Part shown: one piece after another, positions 33,000-42,790 of the stretch
Position numbering within the stretch: the first letter of the stretch is position 1
How the letters are laid out: each line of letters begins with the position of its first letter
DNA from: Diphasiastrum complanatum
Taxonomy: Eukaryota > Streptophyta > Lycopodiopsida > Lycopodiales > Lycopodiaceae
Assembly (NCBI GenBank): GCA_029204225.1
Contig: CM055092.1
Coordinates: forward strand, 87,100,537 to 87,164,536
Direction: 5' to 3'
Length of the DNA: 64,000 nt
Position numbers and translations under genes: made by a program
The notes under the pieces: generated by a model
The model's input: only the letters and a program-made list of their open reading frames with translations
Database searches by the model: none
Told to the model about the DNA's origin: nothing

Positions 33000-34160
33000 G
33001 AAAATAATCACAAGTAGGGATGTAGTCTTTGATGAGGAATCAACTCATAAAGATACAGAGATATATTTTGATAAGGATCAAGATGGAGGAGTCCCAATAT
33101 TATGTGATGAGTTATTATAGGAACCTGAATCGACACATGTATCGTCTACGCCAATTCAAGAACCTAGAGTGACTTTGGTTGAGATAGGAAAGAGGAAGGA
33201 GAGGTCAAGTATATGGGATACTTATTCACCTCCTACTTCACCAGGCAGGAAGCATCCTACATCAAAAGCTAGAAGATTGCCTAGGTGGTACTATGAAACT
33301 ATCAAGGATAGTGTTATTATGGAACAGGGAGAATCCAGTACACATGGAACTAGGAGATCAACTAGACTTGAAAAGCAACATGAAGATCAAGATCGACAGG
33401 AGGTTCGACAGGAGGATCATCATAAGATGGGGATGTACAGTTTGCATATATGGCCACAGTATTAGAAACTAAGGATCCATCTACTTTCAGAGAGGCTGAA
33501 AAAGAGGATATTTGGAGGAAAGCTATGGATGAGGAGTACGACTCAATCATGAAGAACGAGACTTGGAGGCCATTGGATGCAAGTGGGTCTATAGAACTAA
33601 GTACAAATCAGATGGTTCTATAGATAAACATAAGGCAAGATTGGTGGCAAAAGGTTATGCTCAACAGGAAGGGATTGACTATGAAGAAACTTTTGCACCA
33701 GTTGCTAAGTCTACTACTATGAGGACTGTTTTATCATTGGCAGCTCAGTTTGGATGGGATATTCAACAAATGGATGTAAAGAGTGCATTCCTGAATGATT
33801 TCTAGAGGTGCTTTATCATCTACAGAGGCAGAATATCGAGCTACTACAAGTGCAACATGTGAAGCAATATGGTTGCGAAGGATTCTACATGATCTACATA
33901 TGGTACAAGATTCACCTAAGGTACTTCAATGCGACAATCAGAGTTGTAAGCGAAAAATCCAGTTTTTCACAGCAGGACAAAGCATATTGAAGTACAACAA
34001 CACTTCATCAGAGAGAAAATTCGAAGTGATGAAGTGGAGCTTATCTATTGCCCTACGGAAGAACAAGTCGCAGATATCTTTACCAAAGGTCTTGGCAAAG
34101 AAAAATTTCAGAAGTTTAGAGAACTTCTAAGAGTAATAGATAACAAAGTAAACATTAAGG
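33000..34160 (+). pseudogene. Element F integrase tail, partial RT and RNase H tail
   Basis: KKIITSRDVVFDEESTH (32998-33050) is the integrase end. An acidic/basic linker follows (to about 33465). RT starts IGCKWVYRTKYKSDGS (33569) and continues to IQQMDVKSAFLND (about 33803). There it jumps to the RNase H end SRGALSSTEAEYRATTSATC (33799-33858). The catalytic YVDD and the RNase H core are absent. The tail HIEVQQHFIREKI, VADIFTKGLGKEKFQKF ends near 34140, followed by the purine tract AACATTAAGGAG. Confidence 0.85.
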
Positions 34161-34162
34161 AG

Positions 34163-34583
34163 TGTTGGGAATTAATGATACCCCTTAATGATGGTTTGGC
34201 CATGCCTGCATGCTATTTTTAGGGGCCATTCTATTTATAGTAAATTCATCTTTTAAGGCTTATGCATGTAGGTGGGTGCACTACAAATAGATCAAGATCT
34301 ATTTAGTACTTAGTTCATTTTTGGTTCTTACCATATATAGGTAGTATTATTAGTAAATAGCTTTTGTTATTTTGCTATTTACTTTAGGCTCATTAGCTTT
34401 TATCAATCATAAGAGAAACTATATAAGCAGGCTGGCGCCCCACCACAACTATTCCATTCAATTCTATTATGCTAGAGCAATTGCTCAATTTTCCTATGAT
34501 CTGAATTCTCTCTATGCTTGGTTTTGTGTGAGTGCTAGTAGGACTAGTATCTCCATCTAGAATTTGTATCACAAATTCTGACA
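34163..34583 (+). repeat. 3' LTR of element F
   Basis: 421 bp from TGTTGGGAATTAATG to AAATTCTGACA. It shares layout and several words with the LTR of element E. Confidence 0.75.
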
Positions 34584-34801
34584 GATTCATACATGTAAAT
34601 CTCATAAAGATGCACACAATGTGCATCAAAGTGGAATCTTTATTTAAGATATCAAAATTTGATAATATTGCTCAATGCTTGGCAAGGGGCAGAACTTCCA
34701 AGTATACAATAAATCTCAATAAGCAGAACATGAATAAATGCTTATACCAAGAAGGTATACACAAGTAACATCAGAAAAACAAAAAAGCCATCGAAAATAA
34801 C

Positions 34802-35212
34802 CTGAATGGCAAATTTTCGTGAATTTTCAGCTTCTCTTCTTGCCCTCTCCATTACATTTTCCACCTCTGCATAACTACGAAGCAGTCTGTCCTTCAACTC
34901 TGAAAGACTTTTGTCTTTCTCTTCCAGTAGTGTGTCTCGATCTTCCAAGGCATCCTTGAGATGCTCGTTCTCTTTAACAAGGTCCTCATTGCTTTTCACT
35001 GAACCATTTTCAGATTTTTCTGATTTTCCAGCCCCCTCTTTTGCCCTTGTAACAGGCTCAACATCATCCCCATTGGCAGATCCCTCCTCTCCAGATACAC
35101 CTGGCTCCCCTTCCTTGCTGCTTGCTTCTGGTGAAGCTGCAGAAGAGAAACATGTCACTTGTACAACATGATTTTTCCATTGAAGTTGTGTGTTGCCATA
35201 AGCCATCCAGAG
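34802..35212 (-). CDS. MGE1: GrpE-like gene, exon 2 (linker and coiled coil)
   Basis: 137 codons run from the acceptor TTTGACCACAG to the donor CAG|GTTATT. After LWMAYGNTQLQW comes CFSSAASPEASSKEG, the likely end of the presequence. An acidic Ser/Glu-rich linker follows, then the coiled coil (NEDLVKENEHLKDALEDRDT to LSELKDRLLRSYAEVENVME), then RARREAENSRKFAIQ. LRSYAEVENVMERARREAEN is diagnostic for GrpE. A second AG (35138-35137, after TGTTTCTCTTCTG) is also acceptor-like, but using it would break the phase with exon 1. Phase 0 at both ends supports the start at 35212. Confidence 0.93.
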
Positions 35213-36218
35213 CTGTGGTCAAAGTAGCCCACAGACAGAATTCACAGTAATTAGTCAGAATTTGTGGGCAGTGTCAAAATAGTCAATGCATATGACATTT
35301 GGTAAATTGGAGCTTAGAAAAATATTTATTTCAAGAATGACATCACTAGCTGTTTCTAAATTAAAAGCCCATTTAGATTGTGTTCAAAAATTTAGGTAGC
35401 TGCTCAAATTTGAGGAGCACTGCACCTCTTAGGCATAGTTAAATTCCCAGGCTAGAATCGAGCTCTTGCCAAATAATTCAAAAGAACCCTAAAAAAAAAG
35501 TTTTCAAAGAAAATGGAAAAAAGGGGAGAATTTTAAGTAGGATTTTGGCATATTAGAATCACATTCTAATCGAATGAAAGCCTAAAAATTTGCAATTCTT
35601 TGAAAACATGGTACTGTAAGGCCATAACCTGATAAGTAGCTAATACTATGTCTGCAACATTTAGATCAATCCTCACAAATGTAAGCCAAAAATTAATCCA
35701 TCAGAGTTGAACTTATCAAAAGCTGGAAGTTTTCTCTGGTGGACTGGCCAAAATCATCAAATCAAAAACCCTGAAACTGTTTTTCGTCATATCTCTTCAA
35801 ATTCTTAATATTCACATGAAACAACGGCAGAAATCTAAGGTTTGTCTTTTTGTACTCGCCTCAGAATGTCCCACTTGACCTAAATTATATCCTCTAATAT
35901 ATCAAGATTTAACGACCATGACGCAACCACGCTTGTGTACCATGCATGTACTCATTACAACCTATATAATATGTCTAAAGCTTAAATACACCATTCTGAT
36001 CTGTGTTACACATCATCCTCCGACTGGATCAAGAATTGTTTTATGCCAAAAAGTACTACTATACCTTCTGCTATTTGTGCCACTGCTTAATACTTGGGTA
36101 TGTATTCCACACTGCATTCATTAAAACAAAAGTTCCATGTAGTGCCTTCTTATAAATTTCAAAGAAGAGAGCTGTTTCGTTCTGAATGGGTGTTATTAAG
36201 CCCCGAGAGTTGGAGTAC
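35213..36218 (-). other. Intron 1 (1006 bp)
   Basis: GT-AG intron (donor GAG|GTACTC, acceptor GACCACAG). It is the only intron free of recognisable transposons. AT-rich, no gene. Confidence 0.8.
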
Positions 36219-36380
36219 CTCTGAATGCTTGAGGATAGATCCTGTGCTTCTATTACTGCAGATGTGAGCGCTATGAGGGAATGCCTTAACAGGCGCACAA
36301 GTAGAAGGTGCCGAAGAGCTCCTTTGCACCACCCGCTTAGCGATTGTTGACAGCACTCTTGACTGCCTCATCATCATCAT
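36219..36380 (-). CDS. MGE1: GrpE-like gene, exon 1 (mitochondrial presequence)
   Basis: The ATG at 36380 is the first of four consecutive Met codons and is preceded in frame by TAG four codons upstream, so no longer start is possible in this frame. 54 codons read MMMMRQSRVLSTIAKRVVQR and continue SSSAPSTCAPVKAFPHSAHI, then a short tail to HSE. The segment is rich in Arg, Ser and Ala and has almost no acidic residues, as expected for a matrix-targeting presequence. The donor GAG|GTACTC leaves phase 0. Presequences diverge fast, so assignment rests on position, splice phase and composition. Confidence 0.85.
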
Positions 36381-36660
36381 CACCACCACCTATGGATGCA
36401 CGGAAACAACAAACCAAAACAAACACAGACACGCACAAATCCGAAATCAAACGAATGCACGAAACCACGTTTGATTATAAAATCAATGCATCGGCTCGAC
36501 AATCACAGCAAAACAAACACAACACACAACAAAAGGAGACGAGAAACAAAGCGATGGCGAGAGAGAGAGAGAGAGAGAGATTGAGGTTTCTAGGGTTTTG
36601 CTTTTGAGGGTTTATGTAATGGAAGTTTCTATTAATTGACACTAATAGGAGCATAATTGG
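36381..36660 (-). promoter_or_regulatory. 5' leader/promoter of the GrpE-like gene with telobox and CT tract
   Basis: On the minus strand, upstream of the start codon, lie a (CT)11 tract (complement of 36559-36580) and, just before it, AAACCCTA (complement of 36591-36598), a telobox. Teloboxes and pyrimidine patches near the transcription start are typical of plant housekeeping and organelle-protein genes. The CT tract is probably in the 5' UTR or core promoter. No clear TATA box. Confidence 0.6.
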
Positions 36661-37471
36661 GTATTGCTAGGAAATTACATTTTTGGTTTCTTTCCGGTTT
36701 GTGGCCCTTGATGGATGGCTGGATGGCTTGCTTGATTGCGAAGGCACCAGTGCAAGTTGTCAATGGAGTTGATGAAAAAAGTCAAAATTAATCTCTTTTT
36801 TCGAGCATTGTCAAGATGGATAAGAGTGCCTCCAGTGCAATGGAGACCTAGGCTCAAATCACGGTCAATAGGGACATCCAGAAGTCCACGACCCAAGGGC
36901 TCTAGGCTTATCAATGTTAGTGTAGATATTGTCCAATTTGATACTCGTGCTGAGTATTACCACTAAAAAAAAAGAAAAGAATAGTTGGATTCTTTCTTAT
37001 GTGCTGAGTGGCACTAGCACTTGGTGGCCAAGCACAAGACGGCTAAACAATTTGTCATGTTAGCGTGCTTTCCACATGGCATTGGGAGGTAAGTGAAAGT
37101 GGGTTGCAACTCAAATCTTATTGGGGAGAGAGACTATGGGTGGTTTCAAATAGGAGCCCAATATGTTGTTTATGATTGATTGAGGCCATAGTAAATGGTC
37201 TACCACATTTCACACACAATGGGACTCACCCTTAGATGGACTTCCATGTGACAAGAATGGATGTCAACGTAGGGTAAGTCCACTTGCCAAGGGAGGGAGC
37301 TAAAAATGTTCGCTTACCACAATAACTGATGGGACGATAGGCATATATCCAAAAAAAACCATTTTCCCTTTACCCAAATTCAAATTCAAACCACTTGCAC
37401 CTAACTTCATTGAGGGAACTTCTATGAAGCCTATGCTCCAATGAATGTGGGGCATGGTGTGCGGGTGACTC
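36661..37471. other. Upstream intergenic sequence
   Basis: No gene recognised. Some short frames (for example 37300-37572 minus) show no motif. Confidence 0.45.
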
Positions 37472-37585
37472 CATTTTCTTTTAGATGTGTGGGGTTGGCT
37501 CAGTTGGTTGGCTTGGCATCCAAAGTTTCTTTGGTCCCAGGTTCGAGCCTCCCCTTGGAAACCAAGAAGCATTTTCTTTTAGATG
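37472..37585 (+). mobile_element. 82-bp tRNA-like insertion (SINE or tRNA retropseudogene) with 16-bp target duplication
   Basis: CATTTTCTTTTAGATG occurs at 37472-37487 and 37570-37585. The 82 bp between carry an A box (TGGCTCAGTTGG, 37496-37507) and a B box (GGTTCGAGCC, 37540-37549) 33 bp apart, the RNA polymerase III promoter of tRNAs. GGGG at 37491 and CCCC near 37551 could pair like an acceptor stem. There is no poly(A) or oligo-T tail. The long duplication suggests LINE-style target-primed insertion. Confidence 0.75.
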
Positions 37586-37687
37586 CACTTAATCAAATGC
37601 CAAAAACTTGTTTGACTTGTTGGAAATATGCTTCTATTGAGGCTCATATGATCAGGGATTGTATGATCTTGAAGAGAAAGAAAGAAG

Positions 37688-38298
37688 TGTGAGAAATTGT
37701 CAACTAGTTTGATCTTTTGGCAAATACATTTGAGGCCAATTTGCATTTTAGACTTAGAAATTAACATTTCAAAGTTATTTTAGTTCAAATGTTTTTGAAT
37801 TACCACTTTTAGAAAGTGAGGGAAAATGTAGGAGGTCGAGTTTGGAAGATTCAAATTTGAATAGTAGATTCATTGAATCTAGTCCACATTAATAGTAGGG
37901 TTTTGATATGGAGGGAAACCAAGTTCATTAATGAGGCATGACTTGTTATAAATAGATGTGCACACGTGGGAGAACAGATCTTCTCTCTCTCATCTCATTT
38001 CAAACTTATACATGAGGTGCACTATAGTGATGATATCTTGCAATCTTGTGTGTAGAATGCTCATATTTGTTGTAATTCGGATCCACATGTGTGAAATACA
38101 ATACCTTACTGTTTTTGTATGGACAGCAACTTCATTATTTCATATTGTTCATGTTTAATCAATAATTAGTTGAGTTTGCATCTCTTTCATTAAGTAGATG
38201 TTGATTTTCTACATTGACAATTGTGTAAATTTTGTTGTCTTCCATAACCAAAGATCAAGAGATTACGTTGGATCTTAATGATTCATAAAATTTTCACA
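37688..38298 (+). repeat. Left LTR of the element G family
   Basis: 611 bp, homologous over its length to 49158-49846, with only a short CT run where the right copy has a long one. Confidence 0.8.
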
Positions 38299-38729
38299 TG
38301 GTATTAGAGCTTGTGTTGCAGGTTATGAAAGGATCAACCACATTTATCAAAGATTTGGAGGAGTTATCAATTCTAGAGTGTGCTAGATTGACTTCTACTC
38401 AAAAATCAAGTATTTTGCATATGTAGAATTGATCTTTTGTAGGTCAAAACTCAGGTTTATGAAATTGAAGTAGGCCGATTTCACACATGCCTTACTGGAT
38501 TTGGCCGATTTTTGATGCATTAGGAAAGCTTCATTGGAGCCTACAAGATTCTATATCAAGTTTGTGGCAACTGCATGTAGAATTTGAAATATTCAATTTT
38601 TTGTGATTTTGTCAAAACTTGATTTTTTGTTGAGTCTCTATTTTTTGAGGTTGTTGGACTTCAATAGAGTGTATTTCAATCTTAGGAAGTGGCAATATTC
38701 ATTATATTGTAGGTGGATCATAGGTTGAT

Positions 38730-40137
38730 CAATTGACTACTTTGAAACCTTCTCTCCTGTTGTCAAACATTCATCCCTACGACTGTTATTTGCATATGCA
38801 GCAGCTTATGACCTCAGGATCCACATTGTGGATGAGAAGACAGCCTTCTTGCATGGCGAATTAGACGAAGAAGTCTATATGGATCAACCCCCAGGATTTG
38901 TCTCGAATTCACTTCCTGACTATGCATGCAGAATGCATAGAAGTATCTACGGTCAAAAACAATCAGCTCAACAATGGTACAAGAAAAAAGATCAAGCCTT
39001 GAAATCGTTAGGATTCAAGCCATTGTTGGCTGATTCCAATGTGTATGTCAGAGTCACAGAAGGGCAGATCATCATTATGGCTGTATTTGTGGACAACACT
39101 CTGATACTTTGCAAGAGTGAGTAGTTGATTGCTGAAGTGAAGACAGACATCTTGAAACATTTCGAGATCGTGGATCTGGGAGAAGCCAGGTGTTATCTTG
39201 GCTTGCAGATTGAAAGGGACTACAAGGGAGGTAAGTTACACCTTCACCAGTCCAGATACACCCAAAAGATCCTAGAGGATTTTAGGATGCTGGACTACAA
39301 AGGAGAAAATACTCCAATGCGCGTAGGGACGATGCTGGCAAACGATGACTGTCCGAAGATTGAGGAAGAGAGAGAACAGATGCAGCTCACACCTTAAAGG
39401 AAGCTGATAGGATCACTAATGTACCTTGCAGACAACACACGTCCTGATATTGCTTATGTAGTATTCAAGATGAGCCAATTTTGCACAAATACAGGCTCGG
39501 CACATTGGAAGATTGCAAAACACATTTTGCAATATCTTCAATTAACAAGAGATTATGGCTTGTGTTATTGTCGTGATGCAGATTTCAGAATGCTTTCTTA
39601 CAGTGATGCTAGTTGGGCATCCCTTAAGGGCGACTGTAAAAGCGTCTCAAGAGGGTGCACCATCACATCAGGAGCAACAATTCTCTGGATCAGCAAAAAA
39701 CAGACAGTTGTGGCCCAGTCATCCTGCGAAACATAATACATTGCAGTAGCAAAGATGGCCAACGAGATAATCTGGCTAAGGTAGTTCCTGGACAAATTGG
39801 GCGAAACAAGGAACGAGCCTCTGGTCTTGCAGATGGATAACACCTCTGCAATACATCTGATGAAAGATCCTATGTTCCATTTCAAAATGAAACACATCGG
39901 ATCAAGTATCACTTGATCAGGGATCTAACTGAAAAGAAGATGCTGCAAACCACTTTCATCGGAACGAAAGACATGGTTGCTGACATCTTCACCAAAGCCT
40001 TGGACAAAGGACTTTTTGAGAGACAGAGGAACAGTCTGGGGATCGTAAAACTATCATGCTTTGAGAGGGAGCTGCAGAAACAAAACGTTTCTATCTACAA
40101 AGCCTTGCTAGCTTTCAGAAAATATTCACGAACATGA
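38730..40137 (+). pseudogene. Element H: copia RT and RNase H
   Basis: 5'-truncated copia pol. It reads YFETFSPVVKHSSLRLLFAY, HIVDEKTAFLHGELDEEVYM, QPPGFVSNS, SIYGQKQSAQQWYKK, then FVDNTLIL where the family has YVDDLLI-like. RNase H pieces are LIGSLMYLADNTRPDIAYVV, LSYSDASWASLKGDCKSVSR and TILWISKKQTVVAQSSCET. The tail MVADIFTKALDKGLFERQR ends near 40080. Stops at 39122, 39395, 39734 and 39781 and a frameshift near 39900. The family differs from elements B and F. Confidence 0.85.
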
Positions 40138-40900
40138 AAGTCAAGAGACATGAAGCATGAAAGATTCGCGAACACCTGACGAGAAGACACGAACACAAAA
40201 GATTCGCGAACAAGAATCTTTTGCGGTCCAGCAAGAGAAAGTCAGACGACGGAGATGAAACAAACGTCGCGACACGAAAAATGTCGTAAAACCTTCTCTG
40301 CCCTCATGCTCCAAAAAGGACCAAGAAGATCATGCAAGTACCCAGAGGTACAGATATCTGACCTGATGGCATGACGTCAGCAGATACACTCTAGGTCGTG
40401 GCTAATCTGCCACTCTTGTAATTTCTTGATTAGTTGTAGATACTTAATTACTCTAATCTAGAAGTTACACAGAGCGACTATATACTTACTGGATCATACT
40501 TGAAACATAATACACATATACAGATATAGAAAACTTGTCTGATGCTAGTAAAGCAATCAAGATGAAAAATACAGTGAAGAAGTCCGTCTGTGTCGAGACG
40601 AGTTCTGTAAACAAGATCCACAAGTTTGCTAGTAAGCGAGACACTACTCGTGAGAGAAATTTATTTCTCTCACGCCAACACACTGCGTGGATCTGCATGT
40701 AGTGCTTGAAGAATCAGAGAAAACTAATAGATAATCTTGTAGTCGTTGTGCACATGTCCTTTTATAATGTATGATCTTGAATGCAAATGTGTCTACTGCT
40801 ATTCGTGTGTCTGATTCTCTCATTCATTTAATTCCGCACATTGGTTGAAATCTTGCTGAATGCTATATTAATTCAAAAAAAACATAGATCAACAGTGCCC
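40138..40900 (+). repeat. Probable 3' end and LTR of element H
   Basis: AT-rich, LTR-like sequence with two AAAGATTCGCGAACA copies (about 40161 and 40197) and a 26-bp perfect inverted repeat at 40649-40674. No partner LTR found, so boundaries are uncertain. Confidence 0.45.
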
Positions 40901-41008
40901 GACTACATTCTGGAGGACTGTAGGAGTGATTTAGTTGGCAGTGTCTAGCAATCGCATCTGAACTCCATCCGAACTATTCGCGATTGTTTCGCTTTCGCGA
41001 TTCATTCG

Positions 41009-42040
41009 TTGTCATCAGTTCGTGATTCCTTCGAGCGATCCTCATCAAGTACATCATCTCATGAGGCTTTGGAAGCTTTGAAGAAGCTTTATGAATCCAA
41101 GTCTACATCTAGAGTGTTGACTCTAAGAAGACTTCAAAGTTTTCAAAAGAAAGAAGAGAGTCCTAATATTTTTGTTTTGATAGCGAAAGCTTTAGATGAC
41201 GAGTTAGCTTGCATTGATGAGGGCTTTAAGAAAGGAGATCTTGTTCAAGTTATTCTTAATGGTTTGTTGGATGCTCATGCTAACATTGTACAAAGCCTTG
41301 ATATTCAAAGAACTTTGCCAAGTTTGGTGGATCTTCAAGAGCCCTTGATCAATGAGGAATATAGGCTTCAAGCAAGAGGTGGATCTACATCAACATCTCA
41401 AGACGGAGAAGAGGCTATGTTCATCAAAGGCAAATTCAAGGGAAAAGATAAGGACAAGTGGTCTAAAGGACAAGATTATGATGAGTCTTCTTCCTTTGAA
41501 AAAGAAGAAAGATAGTTCTAAATTGAAGTGCTTCTATTGTGGCTTCAAGGGTCATTTTGCGAGTGATTGCTACAAAATGAAGAGAGATCAAGGAGACAAG
41601 CAAGGTAATCTAAATCTTGATGAGGATGGTGTTGATGTTCAAAACACAAATGATGATGCTTTTGTGATGTCTTCATGTTTGAGTTTCATTGTTGGAGATA
41701 TTGATCCATGGTGGATTGATAGTGGTGCAAGTTCATGCATTACTTTTCACGAGTATTTCACTTCTTTATTGGCATATGGAGATGACAAGAGGGTGATCTA
41801 CACGGCCAATGATGGTGAGTGTGCAATCAAAGGGATTGGTACAATTCATATTTCTCTCTCTACAAATAGAAATACTCATTTGAAGGATATTCTGTTCATT
41901 CCATCAATTACTAAGAACCTACTTAGTGTGAGTCAATTGTTAAGAAATGGTCTTAAAGTGGAGTTTGATGGAGATGCTTGTATGATAAAAAAGGAAGGAT
42001 GTCTTTATTGCAAAAGGTAAAAGGCAAGGGAAGTTATTCA
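41009..42040 (+). pseudogene. Element G copia gag and protease
   Basis: Gag reads EALKKLYESKSTSRVLTLRR, LVQVILNGLLDAHANIVQSL. A frameshift near 41500 leads to an intact zinc knuckle CFYCGFKGHFASDC (41531-41572) and the protease active site WWIDSGASSCIT (41711-41746), then DILFIPSITKNLLSVSQLLR. The frame ends at 42018, before the pre-integrase segment. Gag lacks its N-terminus. Confidence 0.85.
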
Positions 42041-42790
42041 AACTAGATACTTGTGTTATTGATATATGAGAGTAAGTTCCTCAACCAAATTGCTTCCTTT
42101 GTAGCTTGAGAGGTTGTGATGAACTCTGATTCAGTGGAAGATAGAGCTATCAATGATTGCTTGCGACTGTCATGGCTCAAGGTTGAGGCCCAAAGTTTAG
42201 GAAAATGACTGATACCCATGGTAATATCCTCCTAACACCTCACAAGGTTCCATACCTCCATCCAAGGCATAGACACCTCATGCTCTTATCCAAGGACTCA
42301 AGTACCTTAAACAAAGGCATCTACCTTTATCCAAGGGTACCCCTTATCCAAGGTTGACACACCATTTAGCCCCCCAGATAGTAAATGGGCACATAAGGAT
42401 TACTGAAGTACTACTAGTTACATAGGTATGTAATAGCTAGTACAACTCCAACATCCGATGCAAAACAATGTAACTAGTTTCACCATACCTTGACAATTTG
42501 CACACATTCACATGAAATTGCTCAAACATGAGATAGAACAAGTAAAGTAACTTTTAACAACAATTCCTTGTTGCTTCCTTGACCTTACTTGAGTCTTCAA
42601 ACACCTACAAAAATAGATCCAAAGTGTCTTGTCCACTTGACTTCCCCTTGATGCTCTTGACTAGTTCCAAATTGCCACTTTTCCTTTTGTGTTGTTGAAG
42701 CCCTTCAAGATCAACCTCTTGATCTTCCACTTGACCATCAAAGATTTTTCACATGTGAATATCTTCAACCTCTAAATATACTCCCTCTCA
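42041..42790 (-). repeat. Inverted partial copy of the element G linker and 3' region
   Basis: The minus strand of about 42400-42790 matches the plus strand of about 48390-48690: CAACAxAAAAGGAAAxxTGG, GAAGACTCAAGTAAGGTCAA, TGAGCAATTTCATGTGAATx and TTGGAGTTGTACTAGC. The pair forms a large inverted repeat with a spacer of about 5.6 kb. Confidence 0.75.

Larger units (their letters stand above)
32191..34583 (+). mobile_element. Element F: 5'-truncated, internally deleted copia
   Basis: Protease and pre-integrase are well preserved. The integrase core, most of RT and most of RNase H are deleted, and a complete 3' LTR closes the element. It starts abruptly at about 32191 without PBS or 5' LTR. 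Antisense to the host gene, 218 bp from the exon 2 donor. Confidence 0.82.
1494..36380 (-). other. MGE1: Gene span: mitochondrial GrpE/Mge1-type co-chaperone, five exons
   Basis: The five exons are described separately. Joined, they give 312 codons plus stop, close to the length of plant mitochondrial GrpE proteins (about 300). GrpE releases ADP from mitochondrial Hsp70 in the matrix, which lets the import motor and folding cycle turn. Family hallmarks fall in order across exons: LRSYAEVENVMERARREAEN, FAKSLLPVADNLGRA, LLEGVKMTEKELLQVFKK, GVEKFKP, FDPNFHLA, GYMLHDRVIRPAEV. The form DNLGRA fits the mitochondrial rather than the chloroplast type. All four introns are phase 0 and have GT-AG ends. 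Intron sizes are 1006, 14462, 9214 and 9266 bp. No frameshift or premature stop was seen, so the gene looks functional despite the repeats in its introns. The exon map comes from reading alone, without transcript evidence. Confidence 0.93.

Noticed and set aside
34911-35171. Plus-strand ORF opposite GrpE exon 2
   Set aside because: It is a shadow of the acidic, Ser/Glu-rich coding strand.
36344-36607. Plus-strand ORF over the GrpE leader
   Set aside because: It runs antisense through exon 1 and the CT tract and has no homologous motif.
37488-37569. A functional tRNA gene
   Set aside because: A and B boxes are present, but the T stem and anticodon arm do not fold well by eye, and the 16-bp flanking duplication shows a retro-inserted copy.
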